From Raffaelea ambrosiae (taxonomy: Eukaryota > Ascomycota > Sordariomycetes > Ophiostomatales > Ophiostomataceae): a DNA stretch of 64,000 nt. The notes below the pieces were generated by a model. It was given only the letters and a program-made list of their open reading frames with translations, made no database searches and had not been told where the DNA came from. The position numbers and the translations under genes are program-made. The stretch is taken from contig PCDI01000004.1 of the NCBI GenBank assembly GCA_002778195.1, positions 876,733-940,732 on the forward strand, read 5' to 3'. Of this stretch, positions 44,603-57,182 are shown in pieces. How positions within the stretch are numbered: position 1 is the first letter of the stretch; each line of letters starts with the position of its first letter.

Positions 44603-45839
44603 CTAATTCCTATTCCCGCGGTTTACTCCTTCTCTTGCCAACTTGTCTTTGTCTCGACCCATCCGTCGCCCTGTTTGCGTTAGCAAAGAAGATGAAGGGT
44701 TTTTATGGAACCCTCCACGCACATGCGCACACGCAGCAAAAAACAAAACAAATAAAAAACAAATAAAACACACGAAACGTACCATGCCAGAAAACTCACG
44801 GGCCTCCCAGTACTCCTTGGCGTGCTGCTCGCCCATCCACTGCGGCATCGTCTGCATGTACCCGTGCTCCACGTCGACGGCCCGTCCGCCGGAGACGTAG
44901 ACGGCGGCGCCGTTGAGGCGCGTGTCGGCGGCGCACGTCAAGATCATGCGGGCCACGTCGGCGGGCTCGTTCATCGGCAGGCCCGCGCCCGTCCAGGTGT
45001 CGACCAGGCTGTCGATCATGCGCGTGTGCGTCGCCGACGGACACAGGGCGTTGACGCGCACCCCGTACCGCACCGGCGCATACACGGCAAACGACCGCAG
45101 CAGACCCATGATGGCGTGCTTGCTCGCCACATACACGGGCACGCCGGGGTGCTCCCCGATGCCGGCCGACGACGCAATCAGCACCAGGCTCTTGGGCAGG
45201 GGGGTTCCTTTTTCTTTTTTTTCTTCGGCGGCGGCGGCCGGCTGGCGCATGTACGCGAGGGCGATGCGGCAAAACGACACGACACTCACGACGTTCAGGT
45301 CGAAGCGTTCGCGGATGGCCACCGGCTCGGTCTGGATGGCGTCGAGGGTCAGGGCGTCGGGCTCGAAGAAGCCGCGGGGCTCGCCGCCGGCGGCGAGGGG
45401 CACGGCGGTGTCGATGCGGCCGTGGGCGGCGTAGGCGGCGGCGAAGAGGGCGAGCTGGGAGGCGTAGTCGCGGACGTCGACGCGGAGAAACGTGGCGGTG
45501 CCCGTGGCGGTGCCCGTGGCGGTGCCCGTGTCCGTGCCCGTGTCCGTGCCCGTTGTCGTCGACGATGCGCCCTCGTTCGCCAGAGTGGCCTCCAGCGCCC
45601 GGCCCTTGTCCTCGTCCCAGTCGCCAAAGAAGACGTGGGCGCCGTGGCGGAAGGCCATGGCGACGGTGGCGGCGCCGATGCCCTGGGCACCACCTAGTCG
45701 ATGACGTCGTGTTAGTATTGATGGGGCGGATTGGCCGGCACACAAGCTACCATTGGCGACAGCCGACGACCTTACCTGTCAAAACGATCACCTTGCCGCG
45801 CACTTGGCTCAGTATCTCTTCGGATGCGTGGACGTCCAT
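44603..45839 (-). CDS. Short-chain dehydrogenase/reductase (SDR) with Thr-Gly insert
   Basis: Three exons (45839-45776, 45693-44800, 44670-44603) give 341 residues. Intron 1 has a GTAAGG donor, intron 2 a GTGAGT donor with a GCTAAC branch site and an ACAG acceptor, and phases close. Classical SDR elements are intact: the cofactor loop TGGAQGIGA crossing the first intron, the VDVRD acidic pair, the catalytic Ser in LIASSAGIG and the Tyr-Lys pair in YVASKHA. It should be an NAD(P)-dependent alcohol/ketone oxidoreductase; the substrate is unknown. An insert of about 20 residues of repeating Thr-Gly with Asp/Ala (around residues 53-73) comes from a 12-bp DNA repeat and sits between the second beta-alpha unit and VDVRD, where it should form a loop. 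The last exon adds a short basic tail. It is divergent from, and related to, the SDR gene at 47640. Confidence 0.88.
45492..45555 (-). repeat. 12-bp coding repeat in SDR gene
   Basis: About five copies of a 12-base unit (plus-strand GTGGCGGTGCCC, then GTGTCCGTGCCC) encode Thr-Gly-Thr-Ala/Asp in the minus-strand dehydrogenase. The array stays in frame. Confidence 0.88.
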
Positions 45840-47296
45840 GGTGGCGAGACTTGGGGTGAATCGTCGTCAAACGAGTTTGAATTTCCCCTCTACGATCTGG
45901 GAAGGTTCCCCCAACAGATGCCAATGCAATTGAGAGAGAACGTCGTCCAAGGGAGAAGGCCTCCTCCAATCGTGGGCTATCGATCTACACACAGGTACAG
46001 ACCCATGACCGGCGCACGGGGTCGTGCAAGCTAGTTAATAAGTAGAAGGGACAGGTTTCCAGAAAAGTTCGTCCGTCCATGCATATGTTCTTCCAGAAAC
46101 TTGGGGACAAAAGCCCGCAAATGCAGTTCCTGGAGAGAGCGGGCCGGATTCTCGGGCTCTGGGGAAACGGCCACCAGCCCGGGGAAGCCGTTGGCAAAGA
46201 TGCGGAGCGGTTTGTGCGGATAATGAAATCCATGGAGAGGGGACGACAAGAAGGGGGGGAGTTTCCCTTCACGCCAGGAATGACTACTAATATGTAACTA
46301 AACACAAAAAAGAAGGGTGGAGAAAAGTTCCCTCCAAGTTGGAGAAAGGCCAAAATGCTGTGCCACACAGATCGGCCATGAAGGGCAGATCCCACTGCGT
46401 AGAGTGTGCTCGTGTGTGTGTATGTGTAGTTATTACTTGCCGTGTTTGGTAGGCAGCAAGGGTCTCTGCATGCTGTGAAGAACAGGGGGAGGGGGCGGGT
46501 TCGTAAGGCTGTGTACCCGTTTGAACTCCTAGTTACTCCATACTCGAGACGAACGTCTCCTGTACTCTGGCATTCGGAAACCCTGGCCCCTCCTTCCGTG
46601 CACGTGGGCGAATTCGAGGCTTTTGTGGCTCGTGGTTTCTGGGAAGGGGAATAGCCAACACAACAACATCGTGAAAAAAAAAAAAAAAAAAAAAAAAAAA
46701 GCCCATTTGGTCCGTGGCCTGCCTCCCTTTTTTCGGCCGGCGGGGCGGACCCGAAAACCTTTGGCCCTCCTTCACACCCTCCCTGCCAGCCCCAGAACAG
46801 CCCCCCTTCCCCGGAAACGAAAAAAATAAAAAAAGCCACGAGGTTATCTCTCTTGCCAAGCTTTTATTTTTCCCAATAGCACGCAATAGGTGTCCGGGGG
46901 GGGAGCGGGCTTTAAACTGCCTGCCTGGTCTGGGAGCAGAGGCCTTTTTTTTTCTTTTGGCTTCTGTTTTCCCCACTCCCGACAAGACTGGGAGGAACAG
47001 CCGCACGAAACCACGTCCCGATCGGTACCATATGCCGAAAGCCGAAAGCTGCTGGGGGGGAGGGGCGGGGGTTTACACCGTCGAGGAGCACGCTCTCAAC
47101 TCCGAAGAGGCGCAGGAGAAGCGGGAATTTTCCCCGCATGCGGGTATATGAGAACGCCAGACGACGGCCCGGCCAGCTCAATACCAAAGAGCCAACCTCC
47201 CCCCCCCCCCCCCCCCNNNNNNNNNNNNNNNNNNNNNNNNNNNNNNNNNNNNNNNNNNNNNNNNNNNNNNNNNNNNNNNNNNNNNNNNNNNNNNNN

Positions 47297-47338
<42 letters not shown>

Positions 47339-47639
47339 CTTTTTTTTTATCGCGCCTTCTGTGTTCTGTGCTCCTCCTCCGGTATTCCCCCCAAGTTCTG
47401 TCTCCTTGGCTCCGTGAATCGTCCCCGACTTCGGTCTCTTTTTTGTCACCGGATCCTTTCTTTTTTCGGATTCGCCAAGTTCTCTAGAGGTTCCACCCCT
47501 TGTTCAAAAGAACGCTTGTTTTTTTTTTGGATTGACCCTTGGCCTGTTCTGTTCTTTTGGGAATTTTGTCTTTTTCGTTTGCCAAAAAAAATAAGAAAAA
47601 AAAATAAGAAATTGAAGAAACATCACGACCACAACTGCC
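45840..47639. other. Divergent intergenic region with assembly gap
   Basis: About 1.8 kb between two outward-facing SDR genes. It holds a poly-A run of about 26 bases (46674-46700), a poly-C run (47199-47216), the N gap and then a poly-T run of more than 40 bases (47297-47338). No gene is supported. Frames that cross the gap are artefacts of homopolymers and Ns. Confidence 0.55.
47217..47296. other. Assembly gap (80 N)
   Basis: Eighty undetermined bases flanked by a poly-C run on the left and a poly-T run on the right. Homopolymer collapse is the likely cause, and the true length is unknown. Confidence 0.98.
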
Positions 47640-48759
47640 ATGTTGTCGTCCCACAACCACGCCAAAGTCGCCGTCGTCACCGGCGGCGCCAGCGGCATCG
47701 GCCGTGCCATGGCCCGCTACTTTGTCGACCAGGCGTATGGCCACGTCGTCGTGCTGGACGTCACGGCGGCGGCCGGCCCGCCGCTCGTCGCCGAGCTGAC
47801 CCAGCACGTCCGGCCGTCCGCGCCGACGACGACCCAGGTCCACTTTGTCCAGTGCGACGTCGCCTCGTGGGAGGCCCAGGCGGCGGCGTTTGCCCAGGTG
47901 CACGCCGACTGCGGCGGCCGCATCGACGTGGTCATGGCCAACGCCGGCATCTCGGAGCAGGGCGCGTCGAGTCTGGTGGTGGCGGCTCTGGAGAACGGCG
48001 ACGCGAGCACGCACGACTCCGGACCGTCACCGCCGTCGCTGCGGACGCTCGACGTCAACCTGACGGGCGTCATCTACACCGTCCAGCTGGCCATCCACTA
48101 CATGCGCAAGAACCCGTCCATCGCCACCGCTGCTGGTGCCACCCGCGGATCCATCATCTGCACGGCATCGAACGCCGGGCTGTACCCGTTCCCGGTGGCG
48201 CCGCTGTATGCGACGAGCAAGGCGGGCGTGATTGGGCTGGTGCGGTCGATGCAGCCGGTGCTGGCGCGGGTGTCGATCCAGATCAATGCGCTGGCGCCCG
48301 CCGTGTTGGGTGAGTGATTCTTCCTTTTTGTCGTTCTTCGGTCACAAGGGACAAGACGCACGCCTGTTTCGGACATCCAATGCAAAATTCCGTCCGTCGG
48401 TGATTTCGGTGATTTGGTGGTGGCCGGGGTGTGGCAACCATGGCTTTTCTTGTTATGTGGGAGAATCAGAAGTCTAATTCAACCTCAACTGGCCCTTTGC
48501 TCTCTCCACGCAACACCTCGAAACTGACCGTCTCCCAGACACAAACATCGCTCCCAACAAAAGCCTCTTCAAAGATATGGTCGTCACGCCCATGTCGACA
48601 CTTGTCAAGGGCGTCGACGAGATCTTGACCGACCCGACGATTTCAGGCTCCGTGGCGGAAATCCATGGCGACAAGGTGACGTTCCGGCCGCATCTCGACT
48701 ACGTCGATGCCGACTCGAAAAAGAACCTGGACAACTTTTGGTCGCTAGGGTATGCGTAA
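47640..48759 (+). CDS. Short-chain dehydrogenase/reductase (15-PGDH-like SDR)
   Basis: Two exons (47640-48309, 48539-48759) give 296 residues. The 229-base intron has a GTGAGT donor, an AACTGAC branch site and a TCCCAG acceptor, and phase 1 closes. SDR motifs are complete: cofactor loop TGGASGIGR at residues 15-23, acidic strand end VVLDV, ANAGI in strand 4, the catalytic Ser in ICTASNAG and the YATSK pair. The C-terminal segment with a predicted helix before HLDYVD is typical of fungal 15-hydroxyprostaglandin-dehydrogenase-like enzymes, which oxidise secondary alcohols with NAD+. The real substrate is not evident. The start has CTGCCATGTT context after a T-rich leader. The paired divergent SDR gene suggests an old local duplication. 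Confidence 0.9.
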
Positions 48760-51700
48760 GGGTGGTCAGGGCGGTGGGGAGAAAGTCGTAACCGTACTCG
48801 TACACACAGTCGTTACAGTACCCAGGGGGGGAGGGGGCAGGCCAGAAGTGGATGGACGTCGCGTTGGTTGTCGTCATGCCCATAGCATCGTATGTAATTA
48901 TCAGGCGCAGTTCACGGGCAACAAAGCTCCCAAATCGAAATAGTTTGCTACCCGAGAGACTATGAAAGGCAAATGGGGGTGGTACGCGGCAATCGACTGT
49001 TTTGGGCCTCTTCCCTGCGGGGGTCCCTTTTGGCGCAATTTCCTTTTGCCTTCACTAAAGACGATGGGCAACAAGCAGACAAACGAAACAAGGAAAAAAA
49101 AGAGGGGGGTTAAAGAGGAGAAAGAAGATGCGAGCGTGTTTTGGCAAGACGGAGAACGAAGAAGCTGGGGAGAAAAGAGATCGATCTCTTCCACAAACGA
49201 GGGAAAACGATCTATAACAAGACAAAATGCATACGAGTAGTCAGAACTGAGGTGAACCAAGCCCAGTGAGATGGATGGTGGTGCGCTGCATCCGTCGTAG
49301 GACTCGCTGCAGCCACAATGCGCGAGGCGATGAAGCTAAATATTTGACTAACTAACGACTTGGTGGCAATGAGGGACGTCGCAGAAGGGTCTTACCACTG
49401 TCAACAAGTACTATAGTTAGTACCAAAAATGACACCTGCCAAGACCGCCCGAAAGAAAAAAAAAGGGATAACAATACGTCACTGAGACACGCAACCGGTA
49501 CTTTCCTTTCATCGCTCTTTCTGGTAGGTCGGGCCCGATAGTTTATTGCTATTCGTGCCGTCCGCTCTACTCTGTACTTTGTCTGTGGCCTCGCACTACT
49601 GATCCTGGTTCAATTTCAGACTCGTACTCCCTAGTATCACCTGCTTGACATGCCACGGTCGGGGGGTTCTTGTTAAGGCGATTGATTTCCTTGAGGGAGG
49701 CGATGCTTGGAGGCGATGCTCGGAGACGATGCTATGATGCCATGAAGGCGACGACTCAGCTTGGTGTCTGTCCGGAATATGCACACATGGACTACTCGTA
49801 GACCCTACGGCCAACACGCGTATATACACCCGCGCGCAGGCCCGGAGACAGCGGAGACGATACCCGTCTAGCGGGCTCTAGGGTCGGCAACGAGGTCGGC
49901 CGCCGCCCAATGTCGGCCACAACAACACAGGCGCGGGCAAGCCAGCCTTCTCCAAAACTTGGGGCGACCTTGTGTGGAGAACCCACCACACCCTCTCGGA
50001 CTGGTTCAGACACACAGATACTAATAGTAGGTAGCTATGTACCTCTGAAGGATGTATCTCGCATAACTCGCGCACACACCGCACGTAGTGCCTGGGGATC
50101 GCGCTCGGCGCCCGCGTCGCCATGCCTGACCATGATGGATGGATGGAACCGAGTTTCCTCGCCTGTTTAAGTAGCGAACTACTATGTAACTACTCCGCCG
50201 TAGTTGGTCGTGCGTGCATTTCGGTCTGCATCTCTCCCATGTCGCGAAGCCAAAGGGGGCAGCCCAGCACGTGAGACCCACTCTTTTGCTTTTTCCTTGC
50301 CCTGTGTGTGCCTGTGTGTCTGTATCCTTGTATTTGTGCATGTCCCATTTGCCAAAAGTACACCGCGAATCGGTGGAAAGTCTAGAATCAAGATGTTTCC
50401 ACAGTCTTGGGTACTTTGATGCCACAGACCAGCAGCGTGAGAGAGCCTGCGGAATGCATTGTCTTGCCCAACGTACCGAAAGTGGGCCAAAGGCGCACAA
50501 ACGACACCAGGCGCTTTGTCAGGCGAACCATTGAGCTATGCAAGGGCAAAAGATACATGGCAAGCATGTCCCGATGATGGACCTTCCCCTTTTGGCCAAC
50601 GCAGTCGCATAACAAGCAGGACGAACGGAATTAAGGCGCAAGACCACACATTCTGGCAACCGCCGACCACCCGACATTTGCCCACCACCGCACACTGTGA
50701 CCGCCGCCACCGCCGCCGCACGGCCTTCGCAAACTGTGTGACATCTCCATTTCCAGGTTCTCGACACGCGACCAAAAATAAAGAGAGGCCAAGACTGCAA
50801 AGACTGCAAAGACTGCCCAAAGAAAAAAAGGCCCATTCCGTTAGGCCAGGCGCAACATCAGCGTATCTCTTTTGGCACCTCTCTCCCCCAATTGCTGCAT
50901 GCACACATGCGCATTGGGCAGGTCCGGACTGCGAGTACGCGTACTTTGTACATAGTACAATGCAGACAGGGATTGGTCTCCCAATGAGTTCAAATAAAAA
51001 CAACCGCAAAAACAAAAGCAAAAGCAAGCAAAAGCAAAAGCAAAAATAAAAATAAAAAGAGATAGCCCTGCGAGACAAAGACCAAGCTGGGACGCGCGTC
51101 GGACTGCAAATTTTTCGTAGCACCGACATGGGGCAACTCTTGACCCGAAACGATACAGAACGATCCCAAAAGAAAAGAAAAGCCAAAAAAAAAGGGCAGC
51201 CCCTCCCCCCATACCCATATCCGCAGCAAGACAAGTAAACCCCGGCTGCCGACGCCGGTGGTGCAAAAAAAGAGAAGGGACAACGGAGAACTACAAGGCC
51301 AGGTGTGTGTGGGTTAGGTAGCTAGGGTAGTGGGCTTGGATCGAGCGTTCCGCGGGAGCATTGGATAGAAAGAAGGGAGAGGGTGAGAGAGAGACAGAAA
51401 AAAAGGAGGGAAAGCTGGGGGGGGGGCGCCGCATCGTTGTGCATTTACGGGTATGTGCTATGTAGCTGGTCATGATTGCTCTTTCACACGGAGGGGGGTG
51501 CAGCCCCTAGAGCCCGAGCCAATGACTGGCCGTCCAGAGATCAGTCGACTTGGGAGATTCTGTGGTGGGTGGGATAACTCATCAATAGCTCTCTCTTCTG
51601 CCTCGGTCTTTTTTTTTTATTTTTGTTTTGTTTTGTTTTGTCGTACTAACTACGCCCGTGCTCGGGGTTTTCAGGCCGCCATGGATTTTTGGTCTCCCTG

Positions 51701-53941
51701 CATTCACGAACTGTATTTTTTTTTTGATACGGTCCTTACTGGTTGGTCTCCGTGATGCTGTGGCCTTCTCGAGACGTTTGCTCCATGATGCAGACGATGT
51801 TATCTGTGGAGAAAGGAGAGTTTCTCCCCTTCGTTTCGCATTCTTTCGCTCCGCGCGCATTCTTTCCAAGAAGGGGAACACACATACGAGTACACACACA
51901 GAGGAGTTTATACGTAAGATACCTACGAGTCCATAGTACGCCAGCCTTTTTTTTTGTATTTGTTTTTTTTTTTAGTTTTTTTTTACCGAGCATCTTCGCA
52001 TGTCTTGGCGCAGAACGGTCTTGGCATTTATCCCCTTCTGGGCCAAGCATGCGCATTTCGAGCTCTTGCTTCTTGTCGGGTGCTCCAAGATCCAGTCGTC
52101 ATCTCTCTCTCTCTTCTGAAGCTGGCCAACACCCTAGTGCACTGTGCCTATTTCCGCGCTGCACCTCAGATATGACAATGGGAGGTTGCGGTCCATTTTC
52201 CACCGGCCCAACCTTTGCACCATCTGATGTGCCGTGAGTCTCACGAAGAAGCGCATTCGCCCGTTCTTTGATATGTCAGACAACAAATGCAATAGCCTTC
52301 CGGTCCTTCCGAACGTCATAGCAAATGGGCAAAGGAGGTCTTGGGTCTTCCGTTGGAGGACAAGCCGCGGATCCCTCCTTTCAGCTTGGCCACTAATATA
52401 GAATAGGTCTTGGCGCCGGGATGGTGTGGGGGGGAGAGGGGATGAGGACGAGTCGCAAGGTTTCGTTTTTCCCTTGGTACCGTTCTTTGGTCCCATTCTT
52501 GAGATCGAAGCCACACGACGCAGCACACGACACACGACACAACGACACAACCAGCACTGGTGTTTTTTGGGGGGCACATTCCACGCTGTTGTTTGTCCTG
52601 TAGATGGCCCATCTCGCTTCCAAGGAGGTGCAAAATAAGATTCGCTCGTCTCCTGTTTCTCTGTTCTTCTGTCTATATGCCCCTGTACCGTATTGGAGGA
52701 CCCAGGCCGTCGTGTTCCTCGCGCCACGCACGTATCATTGCTTGGACGGTTTTACCTTGATGCTACCCCCCCCCCCCCCGACTCGCGGAAAACGGAGCGC
52801 TCCCTCGACCCGTACCCCGATCCATGTGCACGTGATGCCTAACAATGCCAGTGTCGCCTCCCCTCGCCCTCTTCTTTTTCGCCGCTCTCCCCCACCCCCC
52901 ATGCATCATCTTAGGCTCGCGCGGTCGAAGCGGTCGCATCACGCCGGCCGTTCCCAAGTTGACGGAGTGGAGATTGGGGGGGGGGNGGAAGGAGGGAGGG
53001 CCACCCCCAGGGAGGGAGGCCACAGATGGAGACCAAACCGTCCTTAGGGAGAGGCTGACGGCTCGGACTCACCTATGATGCCGTGAGGGTACTCCATACT
53101 CATCATAGCCGCCCCCCCGGGCTTTCTAGTGTCATTGTCTGTTTCGCCCGTTGGATAGACAGGGAGAGTACTGTGTAAGAGCACAGAGGAGAACAAACAG
53201 ACTCCGAGATTGTGATTACTTTGGCAGGTCTTGATTTTTAAGCTCAGATGTCTCCGGCCCAGACCCTCCTCCTCCTTGGCTCGTCCTTCGTGCCCGTTTT
53301 TTATCTTGTCACATACCATAGTTCGTAGTTCTGTTTTTTTTTTCTCCTCTGCCCGAATTTATTCTTTTGTGTTGTCTTTCCCCATCCTCTTTTCCTCGTG
53401 ATCTTCGCTTCCTTTTTTTTTTCCATACATCCTCTTCTTCATCTTCCTCGTCGCCTTATAATCCTTCCACCCTGCTGTCCCCGCCACACGGCCGTGTAAG
53501 TGCGTTCGTGCGTGTGTGTTGCCCGTCTGTTCGTGCGATCGACCCGGCTTTCTTTTCTTCTTTAGTTTTTATTTTTCTATTTTTTTTTACCAAGACACCA
53601 TCCCGGGTTTTTGCTCGTCCCCGAGAGAGAAAAAAGACTTTAACCACGTCCACCCTCCACCCTCCTCGTTTTCCTCACATCGCCATTTTTTTTTTGGATT
53701 GTTGTTGCTTCCGCGACTCGCGCCTTTTTCGTTTTCTCAAACGTGCCTCCAGTCTATCCGATCCCCGGACCCTCCATTCTCTTCTAGTGATACTCGGCCG
53801 TACCATACACATATATTTAATTTGGAATCCGGCAAACTCTAGAAAACGAGCGGGCATACTATTTTCTCGGACAAAAAAAAATACAACGCTTCAACAGCAC
53901 AAGTAAGCAAAAAAAAGCAACGCAAAAAAAGCAACGCAAAA
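48760..53941. other. Gene-poor tract, 48.8-53.9 kb
   Basis: More than 5 kb with only short frames of unbiased codon use. Copies or variants of the recurring word lie near 50180-50193 (TACTATGTAACTAC), 50947-50960 and 51455-51470. There are C-runs (52767-52779), G-runs (51418-51427, 52977-52985), one N at 52986 and purine-rich stretches around 50995-51060. The last 600 bases are strongly pyrimidine-rich and are probably the promoter and leader of the PAP2 gene. No transposon or RNA gene is recognised. Confidence 0.45.
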
Positions 53942-55790
53942 ATGGGCGTCGGCGCCTTTTTGGAACCCCTCGTGGTCGTCAGCTTCCTGGCTGGCGGGAC
54001 CCTGGTCAACCGCGAAGTTGCCAGCTTTGCTGGCCAGACCAACACCTGGAACAGTCCCCGGGCCAGCTCGCCCGCGCCCGTGTCAAGAAACAAGGTCCTG
54101 GGCGGCGGCGGCGACGACGACATTGAGCTGGCCAGCAGCAGCAGCAGCAGCAGCATCCACAGCGGAAGCGGCCGAAACAGTCGCAGCCAGAGCAACAGCA
54201 ACAGACAAGGAAGAGAAGCGGCAGCAGCAGACCTCCCGCCGCCCACCCGCGACCTGGCCGGCCTGGGCTCGTGGAGCTGGTCCGGCGCCAACGACTCGAG
54301 CTCGACCCTGCTGGACAGCAGCGACGACGATGCCGTCCCGGTCCTGGACAGCACCGGCCGCTGGCGCCACCGGACGCTGCGTTTCTGGCGATGGCGGAAG
54401 ACGGTCACCACGCCCAACACCGAGGTCTTCAAGGACCGCCTGCTCAGCCGCCTGCTGCGCCGCCTGCCCTTCCTGGTCGAGGCCTGGTACTGGGCGCTGA
54501 TTTACTGGGTAGGTTCAGGTCCCCCCCAATCTGTTGCTCAATAGCCGTCTCGTTCTGACACTTGACCCACTCCCCCTCCCCAGGTCTACCAACTTGGCCG
54601 CGCTTTTACGGCCCTGCTCATCATTGACGAGTCCGTCGTCGACGCCGCCCGCCGCCACGCGCTGCATCTGATCCACGTCGAGCAGCGCCTGCACCTGTTC
54701 TTCGAGGTGCCCTTCCAGCAGTACTTCTTGGCGAAGCCGGCGCTGATGCACTGGATCAACCGCATCTACTCGTTCATCCACATCCCCGGCACCATCCTGT
54801 TCCTGATCGTCCTCTACTACGTCACCACCACGCGCCCGCTGCGCCAGCTCGCCCGCGCCCAGGCCGCCGGCGTGTCGCCCCGCCAGTGGCGCAGCGCGTC
54901 CTCCGCCCTCCTCAACCCGGCCCTCTACGAAGCCCGCCGCCGCACCATGGCCATGTGCAACCTGATCGCCTTTATCTTCTTCACCGCCTGGCCGTGCATG
55001 CCGCCGCGCCTGCTGAGCGACCCCAACCAGGGCGACAGCGAAGAGGTCAAGGAGGCCATGAGCTTTGGCTTTGTCGACACCGTGCACGGCGCCGACGGCG
55101 AGAGCAGCGTCTGGACCACAAACCGGTTCTGCAACCAATATGGTGAGTAGTTTGGTACCCTTCCTTTTTTTTCGTCACGTTCTCCCATCCCCCCCTCATC
55201 TCTTCACCCTAGCTAGCTTTGGGAGCTCAGATCGGGAGAGCTCGATTCGGAGAGCTCCGCTAGCTTGGCGGTGTGTTCTTGGGCTGGGGAGAGTTTGGAT
55301 CTGCTTTGGTGGATTTGTTTTTTTTATTTTGTGGCGACCTTTTCTCCCTTGTGTCGTCATGACTACAGAGCTATTGCGTCTCACTCACCCTGCACCCCCC
55401 CCCCCCCCCCCCTCCTCCTCGCATGTGTGCTGACTCTTCTTCTTTCTAGCTGCTATGCCATCCCTGCACTTTGGCTACTCGTTCCTCATCGGCCTGACCA
55501 TTGCCACCATCCCCGTGGACTCTGTTGGCCGCTACACCTGGAAGCGCTTCTTCGTCGTGCTCGCCTCCATGGTCTACCCGGCCACCATCCTGACCGCCAT
55601 CATTGCCACGGCCAACCACTTTGTCCTCGACGCCATTGCCGGCGCCTGCGTGTGCCTGCTGGCCTGGTACAGCAACGACGTCCTGCTCAACCTGCTGCCC
55701 CTCGAGGACTACTTCCTCTTTGCTCTCCGCCTCCACAAGCCGTCCAAGAGCGTCACCAGCCGCCAAAAGTACATGGCGCTGCAGATCTAA
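53942..55790 (+). CDS. PAP2-superfamily integral membrane enzyme (Aur1-like, PAP2_3 type)
   Basis: Three exons (53942-54508, 54584-55142, 55450-55790) give 488 residues. Donors are GTAGGT and GTGAGT, acceptors CCCCAG and TTCTAG. Residues 1-20 are hydrophobic. A Ser-rich, low-complexity cytosolic loop follows to about 150, then six hydrophobic segments. The phosphatase-like active site is split across the last exon: AAMPSLHFGYS (Ser-x-His box) and ATANHFVLDAIAG (His-x3-Asp box). This is the layout of Aur1/inositol-phosphotransferase-type PAP2 enzymes of the Golgi and ER rather than soluble acid phosphatases. A role in phospholipid or sphingolipid head-group transfer is inference. Aur1 proper is more conserved in its N-terminal helices, so this is probably a paralogue. 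The start lies in a poly-A/CAA-rich leader and gives the only frame reaching the first donor. Confidence 0.85.
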
Positions 55791-56125
55791 GGATCCCAGG
55801 ATCCCAGGATTGTTTTTTTTTTTGGATAAAAAAGATCATTTGTCTTGTCGCCTTCTTTGACAACTCTTGCATCAGAGGTATTGCATACCAATTATAGAGG
55901 GAAGCAACACTCTCCCTTTTTTTAAAGCAAGATCTACATTTTTTCCTCATCTTGCACGAAAGCCTGATATAGGCCACATTGACGGTTCATACCCCTTCCG
56001 TTGGTTTTCTCTTTTTTTGTTGTTGTTCTGCCGCCTTTCTTTTTCTGGGGTGCCTTTTTTCCTTTTCTTTTCTCTTGGATCTGTACATATTATTATATGT
56101 CTAATGTAATCATTACTCCATTGGC

Positions 56126-56164
<39 letters not shown>

Positions 56165-57182
56165 GTCTGTTTGTGTGACCGCAAACGTCAAAAGAAGCTT
56201 TTTGGGGGATGGGCGCGCCAACCAATTCTCGCTAGGCTCAGCCCACAAGGCAGACAACGGATCTACCCGCTCCGGCTCGCTTCATCCTTTTCATCGAACG
56301 CTTTGTTCTTTTTTTTGTCCCCTCTTTCGGTACGCATGTTTCTTAAGCGAAATAGGTGCATAAGACGGGAGAATTGCTCACGATCAATTCCCCGCCGGGG
56401 ACGGACTTTGGGGGGGGGGGGATACGAACTAGGCAGGTGAGGTGCGCCCGGGTAAACGAGCTGACCTATCGCAGGCTCGCGTCGCCAACAAGCCCAAAAA
56501 CCCACCCACAAAACACGTTTGCACAGATCCTGTCAGCCAGACTCCGGCCATCGAGGATAATGTCCTGTCTCCGGATTCTGGGGCAATGATCTGCCCTCTG
56601 GGTAGAGGTTTATGCAGAGACGGCGATTTGACTCGGGAGATGGGACGGCCACGTGCCGGACTACTGAGCCTATTGGACCTGGCTGTGCTATTGTTAAGCC
56701 CGTTTTGGGTAGATCCACTTGTCATCCCCGACGGCTGATCCCAACCTCAAACGATCATCCTTCTCAAAAGAAAAAAAAAGACCGTTTGTGGGCCCATCTT
56801 TGTGCCTGGTCTGATCAGTGATGGGCCCGTCTAATCTCTCTCGAGTTCTGGCCTGGGTGTGCCTGCTGATGTCACCGACCAGTCCGCGGAAGTCCGGGGA
56901 GTACATGCCGCTTTGTGTCGGACACTCGAATTCTCCTTGGTCAAAATAGCCTGTTTTTTGTTTTCTCTTGGAGGATGTTTTAAGGAGGAATTTTGTTGGA
57001 CGGGCGGACTGTAGTTATTCAAAGCTGCTGTTCGAAGCTGCCGTGGCTTCTGCTTGCTATTTTGACGCCGGCTATAACATAACGAACTATCTATGGCATG
57101 TGCAGAGAAATACATACGTTGAGACATATCGTTACACGACATATGGCTATAGGCCAATGCACCGGCTTTTTACGCACGCTGC
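55791..57182. other. Intergenic region, 55.8-57.2 kb
   Basis: The region begins with a GGATCCCA direct repeat just after the stop (55792-55809), then T-rich 3' sequence and a (TG)n run (56129-56163). No gene is supported. Confidence 0.5.
56129..56163 (+). repeat. (TG)n microsatellite
   Basis: About seventeen uninterrupted TG units. Confidence 0.92.

Noticed and set aside
44822..45697. 291-codon plus-strand frame opposite the first SDR gene
   Set aside because: Val/Gly/Ala-rich shadow of the SDR exon, with no motif.
47138..48313. 391-codon plus-strand frame crossing the N gap
   Set aside because: It depends on Ns and homopolymers and then runs out of frame over the SDR exon.
56395..56480. 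tRNA-like stretch (minus strand has TAGTTCGTATCC and AGCTCGTTTACC words)
   Set aside because: No seven-pair acceptor stem, proper anticodon arm or correct spacing could be drawn.
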